A stretch of DNA of 64,000 bases. Source: Bradyrhizobium sp. WBOS07 (lineage in GTDB: Bacteria > Pseudomonadota > Alphaproteobacteria > Rhizobiales > Xanthobacteraceae). A model generated the notes under the pieces. It searched no databases, was not told the origin of the DNA, and worked only from the letters and a program-made list of their open reading frames with translations. Positions 7,664 to 16,738 of this stretch are shown here, piece after piece; the first letter of the stretch is position 1, and each line of letters opens with the position of its first letter. A program made the translations under genes and the position numbers. Where the stretch lies: assembly GCF_024585165.1 (NCBI RefSeq), contig NZ_CP029008.1, forward strand, positions 3,348,001 through 3,412,000, written 5' to 3'.

Positions 7664-8190
7664 CCGATCCGCTTCAAGCCCTGCTTGAAGCGCGGACCGT
7701 TGGCCGCGTAGAACTTCGCCGCGCTGCCCATCTTCTGCACCTGGGCGTCGTCGAGCGTGCGGAGCACGCGGGCCGGCGAGCCGATAATCAGGGAACGTTC
7801 GGGAAATTCCTTGCCCTCGGTGATGACGGAACCGGCCCCGACGATGCTGTTGCGGCCGATCCTGGCGCCGTTCATCACGATCGAGCCCATGCCGATGAGC
7901 GCGCCCTCCTCGATGCTGCAGCCATGCAGGATGACGTTGTGGCCGACCGTGCAATTCCGGCCGACGACAAGCGGAAAGCCGAGATCGGTGTGGCAGGTCG
8001 AGCCGTCCTGCACATTGGCGCCCTCGCCGATCTCGATCCACTCATTGTCGCCGCGCAGCACGGCGCCGAACCAGACGCTCGCGCCCGGCTTCAGGCGCAC
8101 CCGGCCGATCACGGTCGCCGTGTCCGCGATGAAATAATTGCCGTCGGCGGGAAGGTCGGGCGCCTGCCCGTCGAGCTCGTAGATCGCCAT
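7660..8190 (-). CDS. Gamma carbonic anhydrase family protein
   Basis: A 176-residue left-handed beta-helix protein of the gamma carbonic anhydrase (YrdA/PaaY-like) family. Hexapeptide repeats run through most of the chain. Residues that match the metal and active site are visible: His67, His84 and His89, with Arg46-Gly-Asp48 and Gln61-Asp62. Members act as homotrimers that bind zinc or iron; some hydrate CO2, some act on thioesters, and many have no shown activity. The length is normal. It is probably transcribed alone. Confidence 0.88.
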   Translation of the reverse strand: MAIYELDGQAPDLPADGNYFIADTATVIGRVRLKPGASVWFGAVLRGDNEWIEIGEGANVQDGSTCHTDLGFPLVVGRNCTVGHNVILHGCSIEEGALIGMGSIVMNGARIGRNSIVGAGSVITEGKEFPERSLIIGSPARVLRTLDDAQVQKMGSAAKFYAANGPRFKQGLKRIG

Positions 8191-8277
8191 GGAGGTCTCC
8201 TGTCACGTCGCCCCAGCCATAGCGAAACGGCGGCGAGGAGGCAAAGGAACCGACGCGCCGGGTGAACCGGCCGGGCG

Positions 8278-8607
8278 TCAGCCCAGAACGCCGGCCGCGC
8301 GCAGCGTCATCAGGAAGAAGGTGCCGCTCATCATGCTCCAGAACCCGGCGATGACGGTTGCCATCATCACGAACTCGGCGCGGCGGCTCTCCAGCCGCCT
8401 GCCGCGCAGCGTGTTGCGCATGATGATGAAGGGCGCGGCGAACACCAGGAACGGCACCGCCGCGAAGGTCTTCGGCGCCACGCCGTCCTGCAACAGGCCG
8501 AAGCCGGCGGGGCGCTGCGCCAGCGCCTGGTATCCGTTCACGAGCGCGCCCGCGAGCGCGAAGCCAATGCAGATCGCAAAAAACGTATTGAGAGCTTCAG
8601 GTGTCAT
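8278..8607 (-). CDS. Small integral membrane protein of unknown function
   Basis: A 109-residue protein with three hydrophobic segments (about residues 7-25, 48-63 and 80-102) joined by a basic loop (NTLRGRRLESRRAE), so probably three membrane helices with a cytoplasmic positive loop. I do not recognise a named family; the composition and length suggest a conserved small membrane protein of the order. It stands between the carbonic anhydrase gene and the divergent gene at 8830. Confidence 0.65.
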   Translation of the reverse strand: MTPEALNTFFAICIGFALAGALVNGYQALAQRPAGFGLLQDGVAPKTFAAVPFLVFAAPFIIMRNTLRGRRLESRRAEFVMMATVIAGFWSMMSGTFFLMTLRAAGVLG

Positions 8608-8829
8608 CGGAACGGTCCGCCCTTACGCAACGCCACCGCCTTCCTGTGACAAAGAGTGCGGGTTAACGCTACATTATCCTTAAGCGAAGGTTAACGCCGC
8701 CGTCTGTTCCGCGCAGGGCCGTCCCCGCCCGCCGCAGGTGCGGAACGCTGCGCGAAATCGCTGCCGCGTGGCATATTCGCCGCTGATTCGCCGGCCAGCG
8801 GCCGGCGTCTGGATCTCTTGCGCCAGCTC

Positions 8830-9537
8830 ATGACGGTGTTTTCGGAAGCTCCCTTCAGGTCCCCCCGCACGCGCACCCGGGCGCATGTCGTCCCGATCGT
8901 GCTCGGCGGCCTCGCCGCAGCCGGCGCGGTCGCGCTCGTCGCCTATCTGCTGTGGCCGACCTGGGGCCCGCGCGGCGCGAACGCCCCGGACAAGCTGCCG
9001 GTGAGCGTCGGCGGCACGCTGTTCAACCTGCCCGTGAACGCAATCCGGATGAAGATCCAGCGGCACTCCGGACCGCAGGAGCGCATCGATCTCGACTTCC
9101 TCTATCCCTCGCTGGAGCCGCCGGGCCCGCCCAAGCACGTCACCGCAGACACGGTGGAAGCGGCCGTGCGATCGATCGACCGCATCTTCCTGTCGATCGC
9201 GGCCCATCACGATGCGCTCTCGCCCGAGCAGCGCTCGGCCACGATCTATCCGCGCTATCTCGACCCGGCCGCGGCAAGCCCAGCGGACGGCCTGACCATG
9301 CGGATGTTCCGCAGCGACACGCCCTACGGCAGCGAGGATCTCTATTCCGCGGCAAGCCCGGCGCTGACCGCCCGCTGCACGCGCGATGGGGCGACGCCGG
9401 GCATGTGCCTGTCCGAGCGCCGCGTCGGCGGCGCCGACCTCACCTTCCGCTTCCCGCGCAGCTGGCTGTCGCACTGGCACGACGTGGCGGACGCGATGGA
9501 CCGGCTGACCGCGCAGCTGCGCGGGCCGAAGGGGTGA
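8830..9537 (+). CDS. Hypothetical membrane-anchored protein
   Basis: A 235-residue protein with one N-terminal membrane anchor (about residues 22-42, VVPIVLGGLAAAGAVALVAYLLW) and a long soluble periplasmic part containing a pair of cysteines near the C-terminus (RCTRDGATPGMCL), possibly a disulfide. No catalytic motif is evident. It resembles conserved transmembrane proteins of Bradyrhizobium and Rhodopseudomonas. The ATG at 8830 is preferred to an in-frame TTG four codons upstream. Confidence 0.65.
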   Translation: MTVFSEAPFRSPRTRTRAHVVPIVLGGLAAAGAVALVAYLLWPTWGPRGANAPDKLPVSVGGTLFNLPVNAIRMKIQRHSGPQERIDLDFLYPSLEPPGPPKHVTADTVEAAVRSIDRIFLSIAAHHDALSPEQRSATIYPRYLDPAAASPADGLTMRMFRSDTPYGSEDLYSAASPALTARCTRDGATPGMCLSERRVGGADLTFRFPRSWLSHWHDVADAMDRLTAQLRGPKG

Positions 9538-9856
9538 GCGGAGCCGCCCTGCTCTGCCGTGAGATCGGCAGGGCTGATGCCCCCAAAACAAAAACTGCGA
9601 AAACAACCCCATGCACAGTAGCCAAGCATTGGTGACATTAAGCATTTTCGTATTTTTCGAACGGCCGTTGACCTGTCGGGCAAAACAGGGCCAAAATGAC
9701 ATCCTGATGAGTTCGTTTGAATGATGCGGTTGCGCATCCTCCGCCGGCACCGGAATTGCCCGGGTCGCCGCACCAATGTGTGACTGGTGTCACTGATCAT
9801 GGATTGCACTGGGGCATTGTGCGAATAATCTGACGCTATTGCATTCGGGGGCTGGA
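9538..9856. other. Intergenic region before the caspase-like gene
   Basis: About 320 bases without a convincing gene. A small hairpin (CTGCCG with CGGCAG near 9556-9573) follows the upstream gene and could be a weak terminator. The remainder is a less GC-rich leader that presumably holds the promoter of the caspase-like gene. Confidence 0.4.
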
Positions 9857-11680
9857 ATGCGGTTTCGGCTGTTGGTTTTATTGATTGTTGCGAGCTGGCT
9901 CGGGACCGGCGCGGCGCACGCCGAGAAGCGCGTCGCGCTCGTCATGGGCAACTCGGCCTACAAGAACGTGGCGAGGCTGGCGAACCCCGCGAACGATGCC
10001 GCGCTGGTCGGCGGCATGTTCAGGAAGGCCGGGTTCGATATTGTCGATATCAAGCTCGACCTCACTGGTTCGGAGATGCGCAAGGCGCTGCGCGAGTTCG
10101 GCGGCAAGGTGCGGGATGCCGGGGTCGCGGTGGTCTACTACGCCGGGCATGGCATCGAGCTGGACGGCGTCAACTATTTGATCCCGACGGATGCGACGCT
10201 GGAGACCGACAGCGACGTGCTGGACGAAACGATAGCGCTGGACCGCGCGCTGTTCGCCGTCGAGCCCGCCAAGCAGTTGCGCCTGATCATCCTCGATGCG
10301 TGTCGCGACAACCCGTTTGCCAAGACGATGAAGCGTACCATCGCCTCCCGCGCCATCGGCCGCGGCCTTGCCAAGGTCGAGCCGACCAGCCCGAACACGA
10401 TGATCGCCTTCGCCGCGAAAGCGGGCTCGACTGCTTCGGATGGCGATACGAAGAACAGCCCGTTTGCCACCGCTCTGGTGGAACGCCTGCCCACGCCGGG
10501 ACTCGACCTCGGCAAGGCCTTTCGATTCGTTCGCGATGATGTGCTCAAGAGCACCGGCAACAAGCAGGAGCCGTTTGTCTACGGCTCGCTTGGCGGCGAT
10601 GACGTGGCGCTCGTCCCTGCCAAACCGGCGGCAGCGCCAGGCCCGCAAGCCGATGCGCGAGACGGCGTACGCCGGGACTATGAACTGGCGCTCCAGGCCG
10701 GGAACCGCGACGCATGGGAAGCGTTTCTGCAGGCTTATCCCGATGGGTTCTATGCGGGCCTCGCCCGCGCGCAGCTGAAGAACGTCGCGGCCGAGGAGGC
10801 GCGCGCAGCCGCGGCCGCGAAGGCACGCCAAGCCGAAGATGAAAAGGCACGGCTCGCAGCCGAGCGCGCGAACAAGGCCGAGCAGGAGAAGGCCGCGGCT
10901 GCCGCCAAGGCCGCCGAGAATGCCCGCCTTGCCGCCGAAAAAGCCAAGCAAATCGAAGAGGCCAAGGCGGCGGCCGCCGAGCAGCGCAGGAAGGACGCAG
11001 AAGCAGCCGCCAAGGCGCTGGCCGACAAGCATGCTACCGAAAAGGCGCTCGCCGAGAAGATTGCGAACGACAAGGCGGCTGCCGAGCTCGCCGCAAAGCA
11101 GGCAAACGACAACGCGCAGGGCGAGCAGAAGGTCGCGGCAATTACCCCAACTCAATCCTCGCCCAGCCTCTCGCCGCAGGAGACCGCAAAGCTGGTTCAG
11201 TCCGAGCTGCGCCGCGTGGGTTGTCTGGCGGCATCGGCAGACGGCGACTGGAATGCGTCATCACAACGCTCGCTGACGCTGTTCAACAAATATGCCGGGA
11301 CGAAGCTCGACGCCAAGCTGGCGAGCTTCGAGGCGCTCGACGCCATCAAGGCCAAGCCGGGCCGGGTCTGCCCACTGGTGTGCGATCACGGCTTCAAGGC
11401 CGATGGCGACACTTGCGTCAAGATCGCCTGCCGCGCCGGGTATCGCGTCAACGACGACAATGAATGCGAGAAGGTGCCGGACAAGAAGCCGGTCGCGACC
11501 CGCGAGGATTCCAGAAGGCGAGACACGGAGCGCAAGCAAACAGAAGCTACACCCGCGAAGCCGCAATCGTCTGGTCAAATGGTCTGTGCCAGTGGAATCT
11601 GTCGTCCAGTTCGGTCAGGCTGTCGCCTTGAAACAACAAGCTCTGGCAGCGGCTTCAGAAATGTCGAAATCTGCAATTGA
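9857..11680 (+). CDS. Exported caspase-family (C14) protein with coiled coil and Cys-rich tail
   Basis: A 607-residue protein that starts with a signal peptide (cleavage near AHAEKR) and then a caspase/metacaspase p20-like domain. The catalytic dyad is present: His98 in YYAGHG and Cys149 in LDACRDNP. After a Pro/Ala linker come about 110 residues of Ala/Lys/Glu-rich predicted coiled coil (about 315-425), a short domain near 440-510 that resembles peptidoglycan-binding-like sequences, and a Cys-rich segment (CPLVCDHG, CVKIACRAGY, CEKV) of EGF-like spacing. Family members cleave after basic residues, but the target here is unknown. I use ATG 9857 because it begins the signal peptide. Confidence 0.85.
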   Translation: MRFRLLVLLIVASWLGTGAAHAEKRVALVMGNSAYKNVARLANPANDAALVGGMFRKAGFDIVDIKLDLTGSEMRKALREFGGKVRDAGVAVVYYAGHGIELDGVNYLIPTDATLETDSDVLDETIALDRALFAVEPAKQLRLIILDACRDNPFAKTMKRTIASRAIGRGLAKVEPTSPNTMIAFAAKAGSTASDGDTKNSPFATALVERLPTPGLDLGKAFRFVRDDVLKSTGNKQEPFVYGSLGGDDVALVPAKPAAAPGPQADARDGVRRDYELALQAGNRDAWEAFLQAYPDGFYAGLARAQLKNVAAEEARAAAAAKARQAEDEKARLAAERANKAEQEKAAAAAKAAENARLAAEKAKQIEEAKAAAAEQRRKDAEAAAKALADKHATEKALAEKIANDKAAAELAAKQANDNAQGEQKVAAITPTQSSPSLSPQETAKLVQSELRRVGCLAASADGDWNASSQRSLTLFNKYAGTKLDAKLASFEALDAIKAKPGRVCPLVCDHGFKADGDTCVKIACRAGYRVNDDNECEKVPDKKPVATREDSRRRDTERKQTEATPAKPQSSGQMVCASGICRPVRSGCRLETTSSGSGFRNVEICN

Positions 11681-11754
11681 AGACGCGCGCCAGGCGAGTC
11701 CTGCTCTGGGTTGCTTCACTGCGCTCGCAATGACGGCGTGGTATTCGTGCTGCG

Positions 11755-11892
11755 TGCCCCGGACGCAGCGCAGCGTCGCTTCGACGGTGCGCTGCTGAGC
11801 CGGGGCCCATGGTGCAGAGATGCGTCGTGGGGCTTCTGGGTCCCGGCTCTGCACTGCAACGCTAAGGGCGTTGCAGTGCGTCCGGGACACGA
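11755..11892. repeat. Palindromic intergenic repeat (GTGCCCCGGACGC family)
   Basis: An imperfect long inverted repeat beginning GTGCCCCGGACGC and ending GTCCGGGACAC, related to the element at 55414-55548. The inner arms form further hairpins (GGGTCCCGGCTCTGC, GCAACGC...GCGTTGC). It is intergenic, between the caspase-like gene and the opposing DUF3126 gene, as usual for such dispersed elements. Confidence 0.75.
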
Positions 11893-11950
11893 GTGAACTC
11901 TACACGCGAGCCAAGGATGGTCTTCGCTCGCGACGGCGGCGCAACAACAA

Positions 11951-12169
11951 CTATTCCTGATCGACCAGATCGTCCTCGAGGATCGCCATCTGGAACTGGA
12001 ACGAACGATCATCGTCCTCATCATCGACGAACAGCACGCCGATGAATTCCTCGCCGATATAAACTTCGGCGGAATCGTCCTTCTTCGGCCGCGGCACGAC
12101 GCGGATCTTGGGATTGCCGAATACGCGCTTCAGATACGCATCTAACTTTCTGACTTCTTTGACGTCCAC
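11951..12169 (-). CDS. DUF3126 family protein
   Basis: A 72-residue acidic protein matching DUF3126: MDVKEVRKLDAYLKRVFG at the N-terminus, then the PRPKKDDSAEVYIGEEFIG core and an acidic ending. The family is restricted largely to alphaproteobacteria and has no known function. It is read in the same direction as cysE, about 130 bases downstream of it, with a strong hairpin between them, so it may have its own promoter. Confidence 0.8.
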   Translation of the reverse strand: MDVKEVRKLDAYLKRVFGNPKIRVVPRPKKDDSAEVYIGEEFIGVLFVDDEDDDRSFQFQMAILEDDLVDQE

Positions 12170-12259
12170 GGCAAGTCTCCGATCGAAATTGGCTGGCCGC
12201 GTTTTAGGACGGGACGCGACGGACCGCCAGCATGAATTGTCAAAGAATTTGGGGACGGA

Positions 12260-12282
12260 AAGGGCCGGAAAATCCGGCCCTT
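12260..12282 (-). terminator. Hairpin downstream of cysE
   Basis: A perfect 10-bp stem (12260-12269 with 12273-12282, arms AAGGGCCGGA and TCCGGCCCTT) with a 3-base loop sits 20 bases after the cysE stop. The T run after it on the minus strand is short, so termination is likely but not certain. Confidence 0.6.
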
Positions 12283-12301
12283 CGCAACGTCGAGGGCCTG
12301 C

Positions 12302-13126
12302 TCAAAGGCCCATGGCGTTGATCATCTGATCCATGGTGCGCGACGGCTCGGCGCAGCCGGCTTCGCCGACGATCTTGGCCGGCACGCCCGCGACCGTGAC
12401 GTTGTGCGGCACCGGCTTGACCACCACTGAGCCCGCGGCGATACGCGCGCAATGGCCGATCTCGATGTTGCCGAGGATCTTTGCGCCGGCGCCGATCAGG
12501 ACGCCGTGGCGAATCTTGGGATGCCGGTCCTCGTTCTCCTTGCCGGTGCCGCCGAGCGTGACGCCGTGCAGGATCGAGACGTCGTCCTCGATCACCGCCG
12601 TCTCGCCGCAGACGAAGCCGGTGGCGTGGTCGAGGAAGATGCCGCGGCCGATGCGCGCGGCGGGATTGATGTCGGTCTGGAACACCGCAGAGGCGCGGCT
12701 CTGCAGATAATACGCGAAATCCTTGCGGCCCCTCAGATAGAGCCAGTGCGCCAGGCGATGGGTCTGGATCGCGTGAAAGCCCTTGAAGTAGAGCAAGGGA
12801 TCGATGAAGCGCGAGGTCGCGGGATCGCGGTCATAGACGGCGACGAGATCGGCGCGGAAGGCGTTGCCGAGATCGGGTTCGTCGCGCAGCGCCTCGCCAT
12901 AGGCCTGGCGCACCAGCTCGCCGGACAATGCCGAGTGATCGAGCCGCTCGGCGACGCGGTGAACCACCGAGTCCTCCAGACGGCTGTGATGCAGCACCGA
13001 CGAATAGATGAAGGTCGCAAGCTCCGGCTCGCGTCGGACGATGTCCTCCGCTTCGCCCCGGATCCGGTCCCAGATCGGATCGAGCGATGCGAGCTTTCCC
13101 CCCGGATTGACCTGATGCACTGCCAT
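12302..13126 (-). CDS. cysE: Serine O-acetyltransferase
   Basis: Makes O-acetylserine from serine and acetyl-CoA, the committed step of cysteine synthesis. The 274-residue protein has the N-terminal helical domain (DPIWDRIRGEAEDI onward) and a C-terminal left-handed beta-helix with hexapeptide repeats. The signatures HRLAHWLY, FQTDINPAARIG, GIFLDHATG and HGVTLGGTGKE, which form the serine and acetyl-CoA site, are intact. The length is normal for CysE. The ATG at 13126 begins the conserved N-terminus; upstream in-frame codons lack family similarity. Confidence 0.93.
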   Translation of the reverse strand: MAVHQVNPGGKLASLDPIWDRIRGEAEDIVRREPELATFIYSSVLHHSRLEDSVVHRVAERLDHSALSGELVRQAYGEALRDEPDLGNAFRADLVAVYDRDPATSRFIDPLLYFKGFHAIQTHRLAHWLYLRGRKDFAYYLQSRASAVFQTDINPAARIGRGIFLDHATGFVCGETAVIEDDVSILHGVTLGGTGKENEDRHPKIRHGVLIGAGAKILGNIEIGHCARIAAGSVVVKPVPHNVTVAGVPAKIVGEAGCAEPSRTMDQMINAMGL

Positions 13127-13427
13127 TGATTTTCTCTTTGGATTTACTCTTCGAATTTGCTCGTCGAGTGGGCTCGTTTGACCGGTTCTATAGCATAGTC
13201 TAGGCGGCAAAGTCCTGACCGGCTTGCCTGAGAGTGAACAGCACCTTGCCCCGCGAAGCACACCAAGACATTGAAACACAACGGTTTCTTCTGACGCCCG
13301 GGAGCCGCGAGGTCGGCTCAAGGTGGTCAGAGTTTTGCCAAATTCAAGCCGGGCGGCGTCAAACTCTTGGTGAATCCTCTGCGAGCCGCTATTGCGGGCA
13401 TGGTCCGAAGCGGGGACGGGAGCGGAT
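13127..13427. other. Divergent intergenic region between cysE and the membrane protein gene
   Basis: Three hundred bases separate two divergent genes. The cysE side has an AT-richer leader with an AAGAG Shine-Dalgarno and a TATAG-like element near 13190. I see no gene, riboswitch or terminator here. Confidence 0.4.
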
Positions 13428-14786
13428 TTGAGCATCACCACCGATCAATTGCGCGCGCGCGCCGCGGGTGCGCTTTGGCTGCGGCTGGCCGCAATGGCCC
13501 TGCCCCTCCTGATGATCGCGCCGGCGTTCTGGAACGGCTATCCGCTGCTGCAATGGGATACCGGCGGCTATCTGGCACGCTGGTACGAGGGTTATCTCGT
13601 TCCCAGCCGCTCCACGGTGTTCGGGCTCTATCTGCATTATGGCGAGAGTTTTGGTTTCTGGACCAACCTCGCGGTCCAGTCGCTGGCGACGCTGTGGCTG
13701 CTGCAGCTCACGCTGCGCGTGCTCTCGACGATGCAGACCTTCCGCTTCGTCGCGATCAGCCTGTGCCTGATCGTTGCGACCGCGCTGCCCTGGCTTGCGA
13801 GCATGCTGCTCACCGACATCTTCGCCGGGCTCTCGATCCTGTCGCTGTTCCTGCTGGTGGTCGGCGCAGGCCGCACCTCGACACTCGAGAAGATCTCGCT
13901 GTTCGTCTTCACCGCCTTTGCCGCGGCGACCCACAGCGCCACGCTCGGCGTGCTGCTCGGCCTCTGCATTGCGGGCTGGATGGCGCGGCCGTTCCTCAAG
14001 CAGCGCCTGCCGCTGGCCGGATTGGCGCAGGCGAGCCTCACCATCGTCGCGGGCAGCCTGATGCTGGTCTCGGCGAATTACGCGCTGTCCGGGAAGCTGG
14101 CCTGGACGCCCGGCGGCTACGGCGTCGCCTTCGGCCGCATGATGCAGGACGGCATCGTCGCGCGCTATCTGAGCGATCGTTGCCCGCGCGAGCGCTACAA
14201 GCTCTGTCCCTATCGCAACGAGCTGCCGGCGACTGCCGACGAATTCCTGTGGGGCAAGAGCATGTTCAACACGCTCGGCCGCTTCGAAGGGCTGAACGAC
14301 GAGATGGGTTACATCGTCGTGCAGTCGATCAAGGACTATCCGGCCTGGCAGGCCGCCGCGGCACTGCGCGCCATGGGCCAGCAATTGCTGCATGTCGCGA
14401 CCGGCGAAGGCACCGATGGCTGGATCCCGCACACCCGCGGCATCATCGAGCGCTATATCCCCGCCCAGGCCGTGCCGATGCGCGCGGCGCGGCAGCAGAA
14501 TTGGCAGCTCGACTTCACCGCGATCAACTGGCTGCACGTGCCGGTGGCGCTGGCCTCGATGCTTGGGTTGCTCGCACTGCTGGCGCATGCGCTGGCGAAC
14601 CGCCGGCTCGACGATTTGACGCTGCTGGCGGCGACCGTGACGCTGGCGCTGCTCGGCAACGCCTTCATCTGCGCCGTGATCTCGGGGCCTCACGACCGCT
14701 ACGGCGCACGTATGGTGTGGGTTGCGACGTTCGTGGTGTTGATGGCGGTGGGGCGGCGGTTTGGGGAGAACGGGAAGGTGCGATGA
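13428..14786 (+). CDS. Multi-pass membrane protein of unknown function
   Basis: A protein of about 452 residues with roughly nine hydrophobic segments, including RLAAMALPLLMIAPAFW near the start, LTDIFAGLSILSLFLLVV in the middle and MLGLLALLAHALA near the end. A large polar loop after about residue 225 contains CPRERYKLCPYRNELP. The layout resembles polytopic glycosyltransferase- or mannosyltransferase-like proteins, but no catalytic motif can be assigned. I chose TTG 13428 because GGGGACGGGAGCGG lies just upstream; another in-frame TTG at 13392 is possible. Confidence 0.6.
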   Translation: MSITTDQLRARAAGALWLRLAAMALPLLMIAPAFWNGYPLLQWDTGGYLARWYEGYLVPSRSTVFGLYLHYGESFGFWTNLAVQSLATLWLLQLTLRVLSTMQTFRFVAISLCLIVATALPWLASMLLTDIFAGLSILSLFLLVVGAGRTSTLEKISLFVFTAFAAATHSATLGVLLGLCIAGWMARPFLKQRLPLAGLAQASLTIVAGSLMLVSANYALSGKLAWTPGGYGVAFGRMMQDGIVARYLSDRCPRERYKLCPYRNELPATADEFLWGKSMFNTLGRFEGLNDEMGYIVVQSIKDYPAWQAAAALRAMGQQLLHVATGEGTDGWIPHTRGIIERYIPAQAVPMRAARQQNWQLDFTAINWLHVPVALASMLGLLALLAHALANRRLDDLTLLAATVTLALLGNAFICAVISGPHDRYGARMVWVATFVVLMAVGRRFGENGKVR

Positions 14787-14855
14787 GATGGGGATGAAAC
14801 GTCATCGCGTTTCTGTTTCAGGCTATCTCCGGGTCTGGAACCCGGGCCGCATCTA

Positions 14856-15086
14856 GATTATGACGCAACGCCCGGCCGCGTCGCGCTCGCCTGGCTGCTC
14901 CAGATCGGACCATGTCGTTCCGATTCCCCGGGACCAAGCGGAGAAGTCTACCTCGAGGAGACTCTCGGGACGGACAAATTGACGCTCTCTGCCGATGACG
15001 TGAGGCGGCCAAATGGCGCGCTCGTTGCTTTCTCGGTTTCCGGCGAACGCTATGGGGCTGCTGCCTTGGCCATGGTGTATCGCTGA
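14856..15086 (+). pseudogene. Decayed 3' end of an aldo/keto reductase gene
   Basis: Read on the plus strand in the frame of base 14943, this stretch encodes TPGRVALAWLLQ, then EETLGTDKLTLSADDV and a late SGERYG before a TGA at 15084-15086. These match the order of the C-terminal aldo/keto reductase segments (TPAQVALAWLL, LEENLGAA-LTxDD, GxRY). The region between them does not fit the expected IPIPG strand and there is no N-terminal two thirds, so this is a remnant. It lies just upstream of a LysR gene, which may once have controlled it. The remaining 14787-14855 and 15087-15174 hold no other gene. Confidence 0.6.
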
Positions 15087-15174
15087 ATCGCTGCCCGTTT
15101 CCATATGGCGAAGTGACTGATCTCGTAGACAGCAGTCGCTGCGTCCGAAGGCAGGAAGAAAAGGTTAGATCATC

Positions 15175-16092
15175 GTGTTCGACGGCAGGATCATCGGTGG
15201 CATCACCGTCTTCGTCGCGGTCGCCAAAGCGGGAAGCTATGCCCGCGCCGCCGATCAGGTGGGACTCTCGCGTTCCGGCGTCGGCAAGGCCATCGCGCGC
15301 CTGGAAGAGCGGACCGGCATGCGCCTGTTCGACCGGAATAGTCGTGCGCTCAAGCTGACCGATCAGGGCCGCGGCTTCCTGGAGGAAGTGGCGCCCTTGA
15401 TGGAGCGGCTCGGCGCGATCGCCACGCCCGATTCGCTGACCGAGGTGCGGGGTCGCTTGCGGGTTTCGACGGATGCCGCGTTCGGCCCCTTCCTGCTGAT
15501 GCCCGCCCTGCCCGAACTTCTGACGGCCCATCCTCGATTGCGGATCGATGTGCTGGTTCGCGATCGAATCGACAATCTTCTGGCTGAGGGGGTCGATGTG
15601 GCGATCCGGTTTGGAGACCCCGATGCGCGGGGACTGGACAAGAAGGCAATTCTGCAGAGCCGCGTGATGACTTGCGCGACGCCCGCCTATCTAGCGGCAC
15701 ACGGGACACCCAAGGCTCCGGAGGATATCGCCGACCATAGCTGCGTCCGGCTGATCGACGATGTCACAGGCAAGCCGCACAGCTGGGATTTCCTGAACGA
15801 TGCCGGCGAGACCCGATCGATCGCGCCGGATTGCAGCCTCGTCGTCAACGACGCGCCGCTGCTGGTGGCAGCCGCGCTGAATCATGTCGGTCTCGTCCGG
15901 CTTCTCGACTTCATAGCCGAGGAGCATCTGCGTGCCGGGCGGCTAGTCGAGGTGTTGCCGACGTGGAATCGGCTGATGTGGCCTGCCTATCTCTACACGC
16001 CCGAAACCGCGCACCCCTCTCCGGCCATCCAGGCGTTCAAACGCTTCGTCTTCGAGCGCGATTTCGCGAGGCGCGCGCTGCTGGACCGTTGA
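15175..16092 (+). CDS. LysR family transcriptional regulator
   Basis: A 305-residue LysR-type regulator with an N-terminal winged helix-turn-helix (FVAVAKAGSYARAADQVGLSRSGVGKAIARLEERTG, given in part) and a C-terminal periplasmic-binding-protein-like effector domain starting near RGRLRVSTD. The start is GTG at 15175. It is read in the same direction as the NTF2-like and molybdenum hydroxylase genes that follow, with a 100-base gap, so it may control them or the decayed reductase upstream. The effector is unknown. Confidence 0.88.
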   Translation: MFDGRIIGGITVFVAVAKAGSYARAADQVGLSRSGVGKAIARLEERTGMRLFDRNSRALKLTDQGRGFLEEVAPLMERLGAIATPDSLTEVRGRLRVSTDAAFGPFLLMPALPELLTAHPRLRIDVLVRDRIDNLLAEGVDVAIRFGDPDARGLDKKAILQSRVMTCATPAYLAAHGTPKAPEDIADHSCVRLIDDVTGKPHSWDFLNDAGETRSIAPDCSLVVNDAPLLVAAALNHVGLVRLLDFIAEEHLRAGRLVEVLPTWNRLMWPAYLYTPETAHPSPAIQAFKRFVFERDFARRALLDR

Positions 16093-16193
16093 CCCACGGT
16101 CCCCGCTGACGCGACATTTCGGAGACGAACCAGAGAGGGGGTCACGCTATTCCCAATGGGAAGTTCAACCCGAGGGATCGGAGACGCACCAGC

Positions 16194-16697
16194 ATGCCCC
16201 CCAAAACTGCGATGCTCCTCGCGGGCACGCTCCTCCTCGCCACGCAAAATTTCGGCCGAGCACAGGAAAGCGCCCGCATGAGCCCCGCCGAGGGACAGAA
16301 CCGGGCCTTCATCACCGCCGCATTCGAACGCTGGGCTCGCGGAGAGGGAGATATTTTCGCTGTTCTCGCCGACGACGCCAAATGGGAGATCGCCGGCGTT
16401 GATCCCGAAGTCGCCAAGACCTATCATGGCCGGGAAGCATTGTTGGCGGCGGCGGCGCGCCCGCTCGCCGCGCGGCTGAAGACACCGCTCAAGCCCGATG
16501 TCCGCAAGGTCTGGGCGGATGGCGACGATGTGCTGGTCCATTGGGATGGAAGCGCCGAGCTCATCAACGGCAGCTTCTACCGGAACAGCTATCTGTGGAT
16601 CATGACGGTCAAAGACCAGAAGATCGTCGCGGTCACCGCGTTCCTCGACATCCCCGCATTCAAGGCCGCGCTCGCGTTGCCCGCGCGATCTGATTGA
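16194..16697 (+). CDS. Exported NTF2-like (SnoaL-type) protein
   Basis: A 167-residue protein with a signal peptide ([24 protein letters not shown]) and one NTF2/SnoaL-like alpha+beta barrel, recognisable from [24 protein letters not shown] and [11 protein letters not shown]. Such domains bind small hydrophobic ligands or act as isomerases or cyclases. Its stop codon is followed at once by the leader of the 2Fe-2S subunit gene, so it is probably in one operon with the hydroxylase. A link to the hydroxylase substrate is inference. Confidence 0.75.
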   Translation: MPPKTAMLLAGTLLLATQNFGRAQESARMSPAEGQNRAFITAAFERWARGEGDIFAVLADDAKWEIAGVDPEVAKTYHGREALLAAAARPLAARLKTPLKPDVRKVWADGDDVLVHWDGSAELINGSFYRNSYLWIMTVKDQKIVAVTAFLDIPAFKAALALPARSD

Positions 16698-16738
16698 GCC
16701 TGCCTGCTCTTTTCATTTTATTCTCAAGAGGAAAATCA

